This document shows positions 1 to 8,719 of a DNA stretch of 64,000 nt, one piece after another. The stretch spans positions 360,719 to 424,718 of the forward strand of contig NZ_LFKO01000002.1 in assembly GCF_001265075.1 (NCBI RefSeq), written 5' to 3'. A model generated the notes under the pieces. The model saw nothing but the letters and a program-made list of their open reading frames with translations. It ran no database searches and was not told where the DNA came from. Both the position numbers and the translations under genes were made by a program. This DNA is from Salinicoccus sp. YB14-2 (GTDB taxonomy: Bacteria; Bacillota; Bacilli; Staphylococcales; Salinicoccaceae). Every line of letters begins with the position of its first letter. Within the stretch, counting starts at the first letter, position 1.

Positions 1-82
1 TTCGCCGGATGGCGTGAAACAGGTGATCAAGCGTCAGACGCTCGATCAACTTATCCAGAATGATGTGCTCATAGAACAATAA
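1..82 (+). CDS. lysA: C-terminal fragment, probable diaminopimelate decarboxylase
   Basis: An open frame enters from the left edge (first full codon at base 2) and stops at TAA 80-82. The 26 visible residues end in KRQTLDQLIQNDVLIEQ, which resembles the RRET-x-DDL tail of LysA, the last enzyme of lysine synthesis (meso-diaminopimelate to lysine plus CO2). In S. aureus lysA ends the dap operon and faces cspA, as here. A strong hairpin follows at once. The assignment rests on a short tail plus synteny, so it is tentative; that the frame is coding is more certain. Confidence 0.5.
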   Translation, partial: SPDGVKQVIKRQTLDQLIQNDVLIEQ

Positions 83-92
83 GGATATAAAA

Positions 93-125
93 ATACCCCA
101 TTACTTTTAAAGTAATGGGGTTTAA
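93..125. terminator. Bidirectional Rho-independent terminator between lysA end and cspA
   Basis: A near-perfect palindrome: CCCCATTACTTT (96-107) and AAAGTAATGGGG (109-120) form the arms, followed by a T-rich run on the plus strand and preceded by an A-rich run that serves the minus strand. It lies between convergent genes and can end both transcripts. Confidence 0.85.
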
Positions 126-162
126 TTTACAATCTATGACAATCGTTAATTAAATTTTTTAA

Positions 163-363
163 TTATAGTTTAACAACGTTTGCAGCCTGTGGACCGCGGT
201 CGCCTTCAACTACTTCAAATTCTACTGATTGACCTTCTTCAAGAGATTTGTAACCTTCTTGATTGATTGCTGAGAAATGAACGAATACATCGTTTTCTCC
301 TTCGATCTCGATAAAACCAAAACCTTTTTCTGCATTAAACCATTTTACTGTACCTTGTTTCAT
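163..363 (-). CDS. cspA: Cold shock protein CspA
   Basis: A 66-residue single cold-shock domain protein that binds single-stranded nucleic acid and acts as an RNA chaperone. The RNP1-like [10 protein letters not shown] and RNP2-like DVFVHFSAI motifs are present, and length matches the family. The start is the ATG at 363, preceded by GGAGGA at good spacing; an upstream in-frame codon at 402 would add 13 residues foreign to the family. It is monocistronic, with its own promoter at 474-502. The leader of about 100 nt is typical of cold-shock mRNAs, which are regulated by RNA structure. In S. aureus this gene is also called msaB. Confidence 0.97.
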   Translation of the reverse strand: MKQGTVKWFNAEKGFGFIEIEGENDVFVHFSAINQEGYKSLEEGQSVEFEVVEGDRGPQAANVVKL

Positions 364-473
364 TAATTGTTCCTCCAAAAAGACTATATTACAATAGTGC
401 ATAAAATCATAACTCTGAAAAAATAGATAATCTAGTCTTTCTTTAATATGTTCTATTGCCTATTGATATCTAA

Positions 474-502
474 AGTATACTAGACAATGTACACTTTTGC
501 AA
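474..502 (-). promoter_or_regulatory. Promoter of cspA
   Basis: On the minus strand TTGCAA (502-497) is followed by a 17-bp spacer and TATACT (479-474), a good SigA-type promoter. Predicted transcription start near 467 gives a leader of roughly 104 nt before the cspA ATG. Confidence 0.7.
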
Positions 503-510
503 ACCCAATT

Positions 511-825
511 TCATAAAATATTCATAATCTTCGGCACTTCCATAAAAGCGTTATTTTTCATGCATAATGGCGTATAAAATATTTGAAGATCTTCTTCACA
601 GTCTTCACAATATTCGAGTTCACACGCATTATAAAACGCAATCAGATGGTACCTCCCCTTTTGATAAGTATGGTATTCTTCAGCCATCTGTTCGATTAAT
701 TTTTCATAGTAATTTATCATGCCCATTTCAGAATTGAAATCTTTGATGTCTGTTAAGTCATCCTGCCATCCTTCAAATAGCCACCAACCTTCGTAATCAG
801 CTTTTAAAACGGCCACTTGATACAT
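511..825 (-). CDS. DUF1033 family protein
   Basis: A 104-residue soluble protein of unknown function. The opening MYQVAVLKADYEGWWLFEGW and the CEDCEEDLQIFY segment match the DUF1033 family as recalled from Firmicutes. It carries a Cys cluster (C-x4-C-x2-C, plus one Cys about 14 residues later) that could bind a metal; this is inference. A weak GGGG ribosome site precedes the ATG at 825. It is transcribed toward cspA and diverges from acyP. Confidence 0.75.
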   Translation of the reverse strand: MYQVAVLKADYEGWWLFEGWQDDLTDIKDFNSEMGMINYYEKLIEQMAEEYHTYQKGRYHLIAFYNACELEYCEDCEEDLQIFYTPLCMKNNAFMEVPKIMNIL

Positions 826-881
826 TTTTAAAACCCCTATCTATTATAATAAGATAATAGTCATATTATATACGCGAATAA

Positions 882-911
882 TTAGCAATATCAAGGAGAA
901 GGTTTTATAAT
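882..911 (+). promoter_or_regulatory. Possible promoter of acyP-xpaC-telA
   Basis: TTAGCA (882-887), an 18-bp spacer and a perfect TATAAT (906-911). The start point would lie about 14 bases before the acyP ATG, which leaves just enough room for its ribosome site. The -35 is poor, so this is tentative. Confidence 0.35.
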
Positions 912-932
912 AATATATAAGAGGTGTGAATT

Positions 933-1202
933 ATGGAAGCAAAACTTATTACTTTAAGCGGAAGAGTACAAGGTGTAGGATTTAGATATCACAGTAAAAT
1001 GATAGCTGATAAATACGGTATTATAGGTTATGCAAAGAATTTAACGGAAGATGTCGAAATCATGGCGCAGGGAGATAAAGAAGCCGTGGAAGACTTTATA
1101 GAGCAGGTTGCCAAAGGCGCCTCACCCACTTCCAGGGTCGATGACTACACCGTAAAATCTGTTGAAACAGATGCCAGATATAAAAAATTTAAAACATTAT
1201 AA
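933..1202 (+). CDS. acyP: Acylphosphatase
   Basis: An 89-residue acylphosphatase that hydrolyses carboxyl-phosphate bonds in small acyl phosphates. The signature GRVQGVGFRYH contains the catalytic Arg, and the conserved Asn sits in GYAKNLTEDVEI. Length is standard. AGAGGTG precedes the ATG. It is the first gene of a plus-strand operon with xpaC and telA, an order shared with S. aureus. Confidence 0.95.
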   Translation: MEAKLITLSGRVQGVGFRYHSKMIADKYGIIGYAKNLTEDVEIMAQGDKEAVEDFIEQVAKGASPTSRVDDYTVKSVETDARYKKFKTL

Positions 1203-1220
1203 TGATTGCAGGTGTTACAA

Positions 1221-1946
1221 ATGAAATTTAAGATTTCACATTGGACTGCATCGATTGTTGCTGTACCGGTTTCGATAGTGACTGGTTTAGTTTCTATGCT
1301 CGCTTTGGACGTCCACCTTGTCTACGATGTGCTGGTCGGTGCAGGTGGATTTTTTGCAGCTTACCTGCCTACCCAATCCGTAAGCCGGAATAGACAATTG
1401 CAAGAATACGGATTGACCAATAGTGAATATAAATATATTCAAAATCAGATGAAAGAAGCCAAAGAAAAACTGAATCGTCTCAGACAAAGCTACTATAACA
1501 TTCGTACTTTAAAAGACGCGAAGTTGATATTTGATATTAACCGAATCGTAAAATCAATAATCAATACAGTCGAAGATAATCCAAAGATATTTTATAACGT
1601 ACAGCAATTTTTCCACTCCAATCTGGATTCGGCGGTAAATACGATTGATCAGTATTTATTCCTTTATAAGATGCCGGGAAAATCCAAAGAAGAAAAAATT
1701 AAGCTGCATGAAACCCGTCTTTCCCTATTGGAGCTGAAAAGAACTCTGCAGGCGAATTTATCCCATATGAACCGCTCGACTTATCAATCACTCGAAGTAG
1801 AAAAAGAGATTATAAGTATGAATAAAAAAAGATCTGATAGAAAAATGCAGCTCGATAATAAGTTACATGAACAAAAAGTGAAATTCCCTAAAAAGGAACA
1901 GGAAAAAGTAAAAGTCCGTAGGAGTGAAAAAAATGAATCAAGATAA
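1221..1946 (+). CDS. xpaC: XpaC family membrane protein (5-bromo-4-chloroindolyl phosphate hydrolysis)
   Basis: About 241 residues. Two hydrophobic segments at the N terminus (residues about 8-27 and 33-50) anchor a long, charged helical cytoplasmic part with coiled-coil character. This architecture and the link to telA identify the XpaC family, named for a phosphatase phenotype but of unknown biochemical role. The start is set at the ATG at 1221, because AGGTG at 1210-1214 is well spaced for it; a TTG at 1206 has no ribosome site. The 3' end overlaps telA by 14 bases, suggesting translational coupling. Confidence 0.85.
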   Translation: MKFKISHWTASIVAVPVSIVTGLVSMLALDVHLVYDVLVGAGGFFAAYLPTQSVSRNRQLQEYGLTNSEYKYIQNQMKEAKEKLNRLRQSYYNIRTLKDAKLIFDINRIVKSIINTVEDNPKIFYNVQQFFHSNLDSAVNTIDQYLFLYKMPGKSKEEKIKLHETRLSLLELKRTLQANLSHMNRSTYQSLEVEKEIISMNKKRSDRKMQLDNKLHEQKVKFPKKEQEKVKVRRSEKNESR

Positions 1947-3135
1947 TAACAAAGATTTAAAAGATGAACTTTTGAGTGATCCTTTTGCCTCATCCCAATC
2001 ATCCCAAGCTTCGGACCTTCCCTCTTTACAGCCTGAAAAACAGGAACCCGGACAGGATGACAATAAAAGTGTATTGACGACATTCAAAGAAAGATTCAGC
2101 GAAGATGACATGAAGCGCATACAGGATATCAAGTCCAAGATTGAACCCCTCGATAATGATGCGCTGATCACCTATGGGTCGAATGCACAGCAGGCCCTCT
2201 CAAAATTTTCACATCAGATGCTGAATGAAGTGCAGTCCAAAGACGTCGGTCCTATAGGGGAAACATTGGAAAGTTTAATGAAGAAACTGAAAGAGATAGA
2301 TCCTGAAGAATTGACCAACGATAAGAAAAATATTATCAGCCGTCTATTCGGCCGCATGAAGAAATCGGTTAATGAGCTGATTTCAAAACACCAGAGTGTT
2401 GCTTCTCAAGTGGATCGCATCAGCATCCAGCTGGAACATGCAAAAGAAATTCTCGTGAAAGATGTTCATTTACTTGATAATCTATATGATCAGAATAAAG
2501 ACTACTTTGATGCGATAAATATTTACATCGCAGCTGCAGAGTTGAAAAAAGAAGAAATTGAAACTGAAGTTTTGCCCGAACTCAGGGAAAAGGCAGACCA
2601 ATCCAGCAATCAGATGGATGTTCAGGATGTTAATGATATGATGCAGTACGTCAATCGTCTCGAAAAAAGATTACACGATCTGAAATTATCCAGACAAATC
2701 ACGCTGCAATCTGCACCGCAGATTCGCATGATACAGAACATCAACCAAACGTTGGCTGAAAAAATCCAAAGCTCGATTCTAACAAGCATACCACTTTGGA
2801 AAAATCAAATGGCCATCGCTCTGACTCTGCTCAGACAGGAGTCAGCTTCCAAAGCACAGCAGGCAGTGACGAATACGACAAATGATCTGTTGACGAAAAA
2901 CTCTGAAATGCTTAAACAGAATTCTCTGAGGACAGCACGTGAAAATGAAAGAGGCATTGTTGACATAGAGACCTTGAAGACGACACAGGATAACCTGGTC
3001 ACTACTATTGAAGAGACCTTGCAGATTCAGGCTGAAGGTTCCCAAAAACGTAAAGAAGCTGAGACTGAACTTGTTCAGATGGAAGATGATCTGAAAACAA
3101 GGTTGTTGCAGCTTAAAGAAGAACACAGATATTAA
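1933..3135 (+). CDS. telA: TelA family toxic anion resistance protein
   Basis: About 400 residues, cytoplasmic and highly helical. Family features include RLFGRMKKSVNELISKHQSV, the IYIAAAELKKEEIE segment and the QMAIALTLLRQ region. TelA proteins have been tied to tellurite tolerance and, in Listeria, to nisin and cephalosporin tolerance; the mechanism is unknown. The N-terminal 45 residues are Ser/Asp/Gln-rich and probably disordered. The start is the ATG at 1933, preceded by GTAGGAG inside the xpaC end. Last gene of the acyP-xpaC-telA operon. Confidence 0.88.
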   Translation: MNQDNNKDLKDELLSDPFASSQSSQASDLPSLQPEKQEPGQDDNKSVLTTFKERFSEDDMKRIQDIKSKIEPLDNDALITYGSNAQQALSKFSHQMLNEVQSKDVGPIGETLESLMKKLKEIDPEELTNDKKNIISRLFGRMKKSVNELISKHQSVASQVDRISIQLEHAKEILVKDVHLLDNLYDQNKDYFDAINIYIAAAELKKEEIETEVLPELREKADQSSNQMDVQDVNDMMQYVNRLEKRLHDLKLSRQITLQSAPQIRMIQNINQTLAEKIQSSILTSIPLWKNQMAIALTLLRQESASKAQQAVTNTTNDLLTKNSEMLKQNSLRTARENERGIVDIETLKTTQDNLVTTIEETLQIQAEGSQKRKEAETELVQMEDDLKTRLLQLKEEHRY

Positions 3136-3148
3136 ACATTATTTTAAT

Positions 3149-3197
3149 AAAAATCCGTAGTATCCCAATCATCATCGGGGTACTACGGATTTTATTT
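3149..3197. terminator. Bidirectional terminator between telA and the RDD gene
   Basis: ATCCGTAGTA with CCC pairs with GGG and TACTACGGAT around a short loop, with A-rich and T-rich flanks on both sides. It separates two convergent genes. Confidence 0.85.
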
Positions 3198-3206
3198 TTA
3201 ATCTTC

Positions 3207-3614
3207 TTATTTACTGTAAATGACCTTTGTTTTTGCAAAAATATCATGAATGGCCTTTTTGTTTTCTCTTACACCGATCATCACTGCAGATACAACAGCT
3301 AAAATACCAAATGTAATCCCATAAAGAATAGGCGTCAGAAAATCTCTGATTATCATCTGTATGAAACTGACATCAGAATCGTCCTCATTGATAATTCTGA
3401 TTCCCAGAGCACGTTTGCCAAGTGTATAGCCAGTCCATATGACAGGGAGTAATACATAATACAATAATGAAAACGGCCCTTCAAATGATTGTACCGCCCT
3501 ACTTTGTGTGTTCAGTGAGAAAATTGCAATGAATAAAAATATGATGATGCCAATGATAATCAAATCGAATATTCTTGCACCTAAGCGTATCCAAAAGCCA
3601 GCTTCATTTGCCAT
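3207..3614 (-). CDS. RDD family membrane protein
   Basis: A 135-residue integral membrane protein with three predicted hydrophobic segments. The family motif is clear: RLGARIFDL near the N terminus (Arg and Asp of RDD), KRALGIRI in the middle, and IRDFL later. RDD proteins are small membrane proteins of mostly unknown role; some have been proposed to be ion exchangers. The gene lies alone between convergent telA and the AEC carrier gene. Confidence 0.85.
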   Translation of the reverse strand: MANEAGFWIRLGARIFDLIIIGIIIFLFIAIFSLNTQSRAVQSFEGPFSLLYYVLLPVIWTGYTLGKRALGIRIINEDDSDVSFIQMIIRDFLTPILYGITFGILAVVSAVMIGVRENKKAIHDIFAKTKVIYSK

Positions 3615-3676
3615 CTTAATACCACACCCTGTCTGATTAATTTGTTAGTTACCATGCTACAGGACTTAGCAGTATG

Positions 3677-4600
3677 TTAAAAGAGCTGCATAGAAAGATA
3701 AATGACAAATGTGACCGTGATACTGCTGAGCAGCGTACTGTAAAGTACAATTTGTGCATGAAGTTCCGGTTCTACGTCGTACTCTAGAGCAAGCGTTGCT
3801 GTATTTCTTGATGTTGGAAATGCACTCGCAATCAGCAATGACTGGGCAATGACTCCGTCTATACCAAGTGTATATATTAAAATCAGGGCAACAACGGGTC
3901 CGATAATAAGTCTGCCAAATAAACTCCATGGAATAACCTTTTGAAATGATCTTATTTTAATACTTTCCAATTGCGCTCCAAGCAAAATCAATGCCAGTGC
4001 TGCAAATCCACCTGCCAGCTGTTCAATCGGTACAAGCAGAAATGTTGGTATCGGTGCATCAAAAACCTTAAAGAGCATAGCTATGATCAGTGCATGAATA
4101 ATGGGTAACTTGAGTAAATCCTTAATTAGTTCAAAAATGGTTTTGGAAGTCGAAATCAAGTTATATAAACCATAAGTGAACGTTAATAGGTTTTGTACTA
4201 CAAGCACGATGATCTGTACTGACACACCAAGCGGATTCGAACTGAAAACTAATTGACTGACCGGCAGACCATAGTTCCCTGAATTCATCAGTGATATGCT
4301 GTTTTTGAGAGCTGTAGCTTCATCCTTCTCCAAATTTAGCAATCGGCTGATGATATTACTGAGAATGATTAGAACGGATATAAATAAAGTCAGATATAAA
4401 AACAGTTGAATCACGAGTGAAAGATTGATTTCAGCATAATAGATATTAATGAAAACTGCTGCAGGCATAAAACAGTAAGTGACGAGATTAGCAATTGGTC
4501 TCAGTCTGAAATGGAACTTCTTCTGAATGAGGAGTCCAATTCCAAGAAGAATTAAAATTGGGACGATAACGTCCATAAACACAGGAATGATATAGTTCAA
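3677..4600 (-). CDS. AEC family (auxin efflux carrier-like) transporter
   Basis: A 307-residue polytopic membrane protein of the AEC/malate-efflux family, with about ten hydrophobic segments in two halves. Typical features are the N-terminal PILILLGIGLLIQKKF segment, the GNYGLPVSQL motif around residue 110 and ASAFPTSRNTATLALEY near residue 265. Substrates in the family include organic acids; this one cannot be assigned. The start is a TTG at 4600 behind an AAAAGAG site; an ATG eight codons inside is the alternative. The gene appears monocistronic. Confidence 0.85.
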   Translation of the reverse strand: MNYIIPVFMDVIVPILILLGIGLLIQKKFHFRLRPIANLVTYCFMPAAVFINIYYAEINLSLVIQLFLYLTLFISVLIILSNIISRLLNLEKDEATALKNSISLMNSGNYGLPVSQLVFSSNPLGVSVQIIVLVVQNLLTFTYGLYNLISTSKTIFELIKDLLKLPIIHALIIAMLFKVFDAPIPTFLLVPIEQLAGGFAALALILLGAQLESIKIRSFQKVIPWSLFGRLIIGPVVALILIYTLGIDGVIAQSLLIASAFPTSRNTATLALEYDVEPELHAQIVLYSTLLSSITVTFVIYLSMQLF

Positions 4601-4702
4601 ATCAATTCATCTCTTTTCTATACCATAAGTTAACCTTATTATAACATTTATACTTAATAAGTAATAATGATTTGTATATATGAAAAACTTATAATAAATA
4701 AT

Positions 4703-4734
4703 AAAAAAAGAAGAGCGAATGCTCTTCTTTTTGA
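4703..4734 (-). terminator. Terminator downstream of brnQ
   Basis: AAAAGAAGAGC and GCTCTTCTTTT flank a GAAT loop just after the brnQ stop codon, with a T-rich tail on the minus strand. Confidence 0.85.
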
Positions 4735-4741
4735 GAATATT

Positions 4742-6055
4742 TTACGTGTATGATACTTTTTCTTTTTTCATTCCAATCAGATAACCGATGATGTAACCAA
4801 TAATCAATAGCGGAATCCATTCGAATGAAGTGTCAAATAACGGCATAACTTCCATGAATGATAAGTTTGCCCATTCGTTTCTGTGAATGACTGCAAGTAT
4901 ACTCGTAATAATGATCAATACTATAGGTATTTGCAATGCCATTCTCGGTGATGGTACAAAGTAGCTGAATATTAACAAGAGTACTGAAGCCATCGCTATA
5001 GGATAGATGATGGAGAGAACAGGTACACTTGTTGAAATTACCTGATCCAGACCCTGGTTGGCGAGTCCGAATGAAATCAAAGTAAAGATGATTACAAAAG
5101 CTCTGTAAGGTATTTTTGGTAGGATACTGTTGAAGTATTCACTTACCGCAACTATTAGCCCTGCTCCGGTAGTGATACATGCCAGCAGGACAATGAGACC
5201 CAGCAGAATTGCCCCGAAACTTCCATATGCATCTGATGAAATGAACGTCAGAAGGAATGTTCCCAGATTCTGTTCATCTGCAACTGTTCCAGAAAGATCC
5301 ACTCTGTTCCCCAACCATCCTAATGATACATAAACAAGACCAAGTAACAATGCTGCAAGTGAAGCAGACTTGATGGTACCAAACAGTAATGCTTTTCTAT
5401 CTTTGACACCTGTATTCCTAATGGCATTAAGAACGATAACAGAGAAAGCAATAGCGGCTATAGCATCCATTGTCAAGTACCCTTCCTGGAAACCTGCAGT
5501 AAATGGAGCACCGGCATTAAAATTTTCACCTACCGGATTTACAGGATTTGATATGTACATGGCTATGGCAGTTCCAACAAGCAATAGTATTGAAATTAAT
5601 AATAAAGGAGTTAGGACTTTACCTATACTATCCGCCAAAGTACCGGGATTCCAGCTTAAAGCAAATATTATAATGAAAAATATTACAGAAAATATTAGTA
5701 ATGGAATCGCACCCGGTGAACCAAGAAATGGGATAACACTCATCTCATATGCCGTTGTTGCAGTCCTCGGAATCGCAAAAAATGGTCCGATAGTTAAATA
5801 AATGACTACCAGCAAACCAACAGCAAAAGCAGGATGAATTGCTTTCAAAGATTCCTTATAACCTTCTTTGGAAATTGATCCTACAATTACACCCAATAAT
5901 GGAAGACCTACTCCGGTAATGACGAAACCGAAAATTGCAAGCCAAAAATGCTCACCACTTACAAATCCAAGGCCAGGCGGGAATATTAAGTTACCTGCGC
6001 CAAAGAACATTGCAAATAGCATAAAACCTACTATAAAAACATTCTTATTACTCAT
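4742..6055 (-). CDS. brnQ: Branched-chain amino acid transport system II carrier protein
   Basis: A 437-residue cation-coupled symporter for Leu, Ile and Val (LIVCS family) with about twelve membrane segments. The N-terminal FAMFFGAGNLIFPP motif is diagnostic, followed by GPFFAIPRTATTAYE around residue 90. GGAGGTT sits at good spacing before the ATG at 6055. A promoter and a CodY-like box lie upstream, fitting the known control of brnQ genes by CodY in response to branched-chain amino acids. It ends at a hairpin and is a single-gene unit. Confidence 0.96.
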   Translation of the reverse strand: MSNKNVFIVGFMLFAMFFGAGNLIFPPGLGFVSGEHFWLAIFGFVITGVGLPLLGVIVGSISKEGYKESLKAIHPAFAVGLLVVIYLTIGPFFAIPRTATTAYEMSVIPFLGSPGAIPLLIFSVIFFIIIFALSWNPGTLADSIGKVLTPLLLISILLLVGTAIAMYISNPVNPVGENFNAGAPFTAGFQEGYLTMDAIAAIAFSVIVLNAIRNTGVKDRKALLFGTIKSASLAALLLGLVYVSLGWLGNRVDLSGTVADEQNLGTFLLTFISSDAYGSFGAILLGLIVLLACITTGAGLIVAVSEYFNSILPKIPYRAFVIIFTLISFGLANQGLDQVISTSVPVLSIIYPIAMASVLLLIFSYFVPSPRMALQIPIVLIIITSILAVIHRNEWANLSFMEVMPLFDTSFEWIPLLIIGYIIGYLIGMKKEKVSYT

Positions 6056-6079
6056 TTGCGAACCTCCGTATAAACTGAA

Positions 6080-6109
6080 ATTATAGAACTAGTTTACACG
6101 ATAAATCAA
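6080..6109 (-). promoter_or_regulatory. Promoter of brnQ
   Basis: On the minus strand TTGATT (6109-6104), an 18-bp spacer and TATAAT (6085-6080), about 25 bases ahead of the brnQ start codon. Confidence 0.6.
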
Positions 6110-6129
6110 TCAAAGTCCATAAGATTTAA

Positions 6130-6144
6130 AACTTTCAGATATTT
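6130..6144 (-). promoter_or_regulatory. CodY-like box upstream of brnQ
   Basis: Minus strand AAATATCTGAAAGTT matches the CodY consensus AATTTTCWGAAAATT at 12 of 15 positions. It lies about 20 bp upstream of the -35 element. BrnQ is a known CodY target in S. aureus, so the site is plausible, but it is a weak match in AT-rich DNA. Confidence 0.45.
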
Positions 6145-6167
6145 GATTGATTTGATAAGTAAATAAA

Positions 6168-7916
6168 CTATCTGGTAATTGATAATAAAATTTTATTCAG
6201 CAAATTAGCAGTAGCATCAGGTATTTCTTCAGCACGCTCTACAATAATCGTATTATTTCCATAAATATCCTTTATGGATTCAACCGTTTGTTCCTCATTG
6301 TCCTGATTGATAAAAACATTGATAACATTTATATTCTGTCTGTTCGCAATATTGACTGCTTCGTGTGTATCCACAATTCCATTTTGGTTGTAATTTTCAG
6401 CGCTTGGCAGCCCGTCTGAGAACATGATGATGAACTTATCGCTTTCATTTAGGTTTTCTAGCAACGAGATTTCATGCTTTAGTATGAAACCGTCTCTATT
6501 GTCTCCTGATGATTCAATACCAAGTATTGATACAGGATAATAATATGCAGATTTTTCAAAAGTCAAATGCTCATATATCTTATTTGGAAAGTTATTAGGG
6601 CTTACTTCGAAAGTGTCCTCATGATGTGAGATGATACGGTGTTTAATATTTAATGATTTCAGTATATGGTTGAAAACAATAACTGCTGAAACAGTCTCCT
6701 CCAAATGTGATTCCATGGAAAACGACTGATCAATGACCAAAGTGAAAACAGCATCTATATCTGCAGATTCAGAGTCTTCTTTTATAAATAATTTATGACT
6801 GTCTTCTATTATAGGAATGACAGGATTTCTCATCAACTTACCGCTGGATTGATGTTTTCGGATCTCATTTCGTTTAAAATTCAGAAGCTGCTGTATGTCC
6901 CCTATCACTCTTTTAGTGAGTTCCCCATACCGGTTATAACGTTCGCGATATATTTGATAATCATTCAGTATTATTTTTGGCTGTAAAACTTCCAGAAGCG
7001 CATAATGATTTGTCGATGATAAATCTCTGAATTTATTACTGCCTGTATTCGCACCAAAGCCCTCATTGAATTCACTGACATCATCATACATATTTATTTT
7101 CTTACTATCGGATTTTTGAGAATTGACAGCATCCCCGACTTCTCCCAGTACCGTCGCATCTTTTGCTGCGCCGCTTGTTTTGGTGTCTACAGTGCTTTTT
7201 TCATCCTCTTCTTCATAACTGTCGTCAGAAGATATGCTTTTTGAATCTTTCCTGAATTCATTATCTTTATTAAATTCATAGACATCACTGAATGACATAT
7301 CATGTAAAGAAGTTACGGTCAGATTATGCAAATCAAAATTATCAGCCAACAACCTATAGATTTGTCTTGCCTGTTCAATACTTTTTGCAGTAGAGTCAGA
7401 TGAAAAATTGTATATTGAGCCGTTGAACTCCATTTCTTCTTCAAATTCCAATATTTTTAAGTTCATAAGGTATAAAAATTTATTTATACTATTTTTAGTG
7501 TTACTAGAATAATTATTTTTTAAAATAAGGTCACCAGGTTGTAACAGTTTTCTGATTGCCGGTCTTTTTTCTATACTGCTTTTTCTGAGTCTTAAATATT
7601 CTATAGATAAAAATAATTGCTGCATCAGAGTATTCTCACTCTTGAGAACATCATATTCAAAGTAGTCGAGGGTATCCACTGCTGTAAAATGTGTGAAAAT
7701 ATCATGCTTAAATCCCTCCAATTCAGTTATGTCCTGACGGTGCTTCCAAAACATACTGAAATTCATGACATTTTGTCTGGGATTATAATATGAATGCTTT
7801 CGAACACTGACTGTTAAATTTGGATTTTCAAAAAGCAGACGCGCCAAATCCGTCAATTCCATCATATTTTTGGAATCGACGAGTTCATCGTTAAATTTGA
7901 TAAATGAATAACTCAT
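6168..7916 (-). CDS. VWA-domain protein, partner of a MoxR-type AAA+ ATPase
   Basis: 582 residues. The C-terminal third is a von Willebrand A domain with a MIDAS metal site: DQSFS at about residues 396-400 and the FSDGLPS strand near 500. The N-terminal half is helical and unique, then a charged low-complexity linker (Ser/Asp/Glu-rich, about 225-265). The layout resembles CobT/NorD-like proteins that pair with MoxR/NirQ ATPases to insert metals or remodel protein complexes. The ATPase gene lies 7 bases upstream, so the two surely act together. No target enzyme gene is adjacent; the client is unknown. S. aureus carries a similar pair in this place. Confidence 0.85.
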   Translation of the reverse strand: MSYSFIKFNDELVDSKNMMELTDLARLLFENPNLTVSVRKHSYYNPRQNVMNFSMFWKHRQDITELEGFKHDIFTHFTAVDTLDYFEYDVLKSENTLMQQLFLSIEYLRLRKSSIEKRPAIRKLLQPGDLILKNNYSSNTKNSINKFLYLMNLKILEFEEEMEFNGSIYNFSSDSTAKSIEQARQIYRLLADNFDLHNLTVTSLHDMSFSDVYEFNKDNEFRKDSKSISSDDSYEEEDEKSTVDTKTSGAAKDATVLGEVGDAVNSQKSDSKKINMYDDVSEFNEGFGANTGSNKFRDLSSTNHYALLEVLQPKIILNDYQIYRERYNRYGELTKRVIGDIQQLLNFKRNEIRKHQSSGKLMRNPVIPIIEDSHKLFIKEDSESADIDAVFTLVIDQSFSMESHLEETVSAVIVFNHILKSLNIKHRIISHHEDTFEVSPNNFPNKIYEHLTFEKSAYYYPVSILGIESSGDNRDGFILKHEISLLENLNESDKFIIMFSDGLPSAENYNQNGIVDTHEAVNIANRQNINVINVFINQDNEEQTVESIKDIYGNNTIIVERAEEIPDATANLLNKILLSITR

Positions 7917-7923
7917 ATTTTAA

Positions 7924-8718
7924 TCACAACTCAAAGTGTAGTTTAAACGCATTGTATATCGCCGTTTTTTCTTGATCATTGTCGAGTTTATCTATAACCG
8001 TTCTTTTCAGTGCTCTTGATTCCGTAATAATTGTGGTTAAATCGGCGAGGTCTATGAGACTTCTGACACTCGAGGATTCCTTGGATATCTGTCCCTGCTT
8101 TGTCATAGTGACCAGATCCCTATGAAATTCAGTCAATTTTTTCAAAGTATCGTCATCATCCTGGATACTTTGTTGCTGCAGAATCTCTAAAAGAGCATTA
8201 TCGGAAACGTAATCGATTTCTACTATATTAAAACGGTTGAGTAAAGCTTCGTTCATCGGCATCGTTCCGGCATAACCAATATTTATGGCTGCAATGACCA
8301 GGAAGTTTTCATCAGCAACGATTTCTTCTCCCGTAAGCGGGTTTGTGAGAGTTCTCCTGTAATCAAGTGCAGCATTCAGGATTGGCAGGACTTCAGGTTT
8401 AGCCATGTTTATCTCATCAATATACAGTATGAACCCATTTTTCATTGCCCGGACTACAGGTCCGTCGACAAAAACAATCTCCTGTTTGTCATCTTCATAT
8501 TCGATTGTTTTAAAGCCGAGTAAAGCTTCGATGTCGATATCGATGGAACAGTTGATACTGACCATATCCTGATTCAAATCAGAAGAAAGGTCATCTGCAA
8601 GCCTTGTTTTTCCTGACCCGGTGGGCCCTTTTAATAATAGATTTTTACCTAGCTTTAAAATGTTCAGGGAGTCCTCTTTAATGGTTGAATCTTCATGTTC
8701 AAACTTGTGTTTGTCCAT
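7924..8718 (-). CDS. MoxR/NirQ-type AAA+ ATPase
   Basis: 264 residues with one AAA+ module: Walker A GPTGSGKT (31-38), Walker B FILYIDE (96-102), a sensor-1 region VIAAIN near 138, and a candidate arginine finger in NEALLNRFN near 157. MoxR-family ATPases act as chaperones with a VWA partner, here the next gene. The start codon follows the stop of the DUF6501-like gene almost directly, so three genes form one operon. Function as a remodelling ATPase is confident; the substrate is not visible. Confidence 0.92.
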   Translation of the reverse strand: MDKHKFEHEDSTIKEDSLNILKLGKNLLLKGPTGSGKTRLADDLSSDLNQDMVSINCSIDIDIEALLGFKTIEYEDDKQEIVFVDGPVVRAMKNGFILYIDEINMAKPEVLPILNAALDYRRTLTNPLTGEEIVADENFLVIAAINIGYAGTMPMNEALLNRFNIVEIDYVSDNALLEILQQQSIQDDDDTLKKLTEFHRDLVTMTKQGQISKESSSVRSLIDLADLTTIITESRALKRTVIDKLDNDQEKTAIYNAFKLHFEL

Positions 8719-8719
8719 A

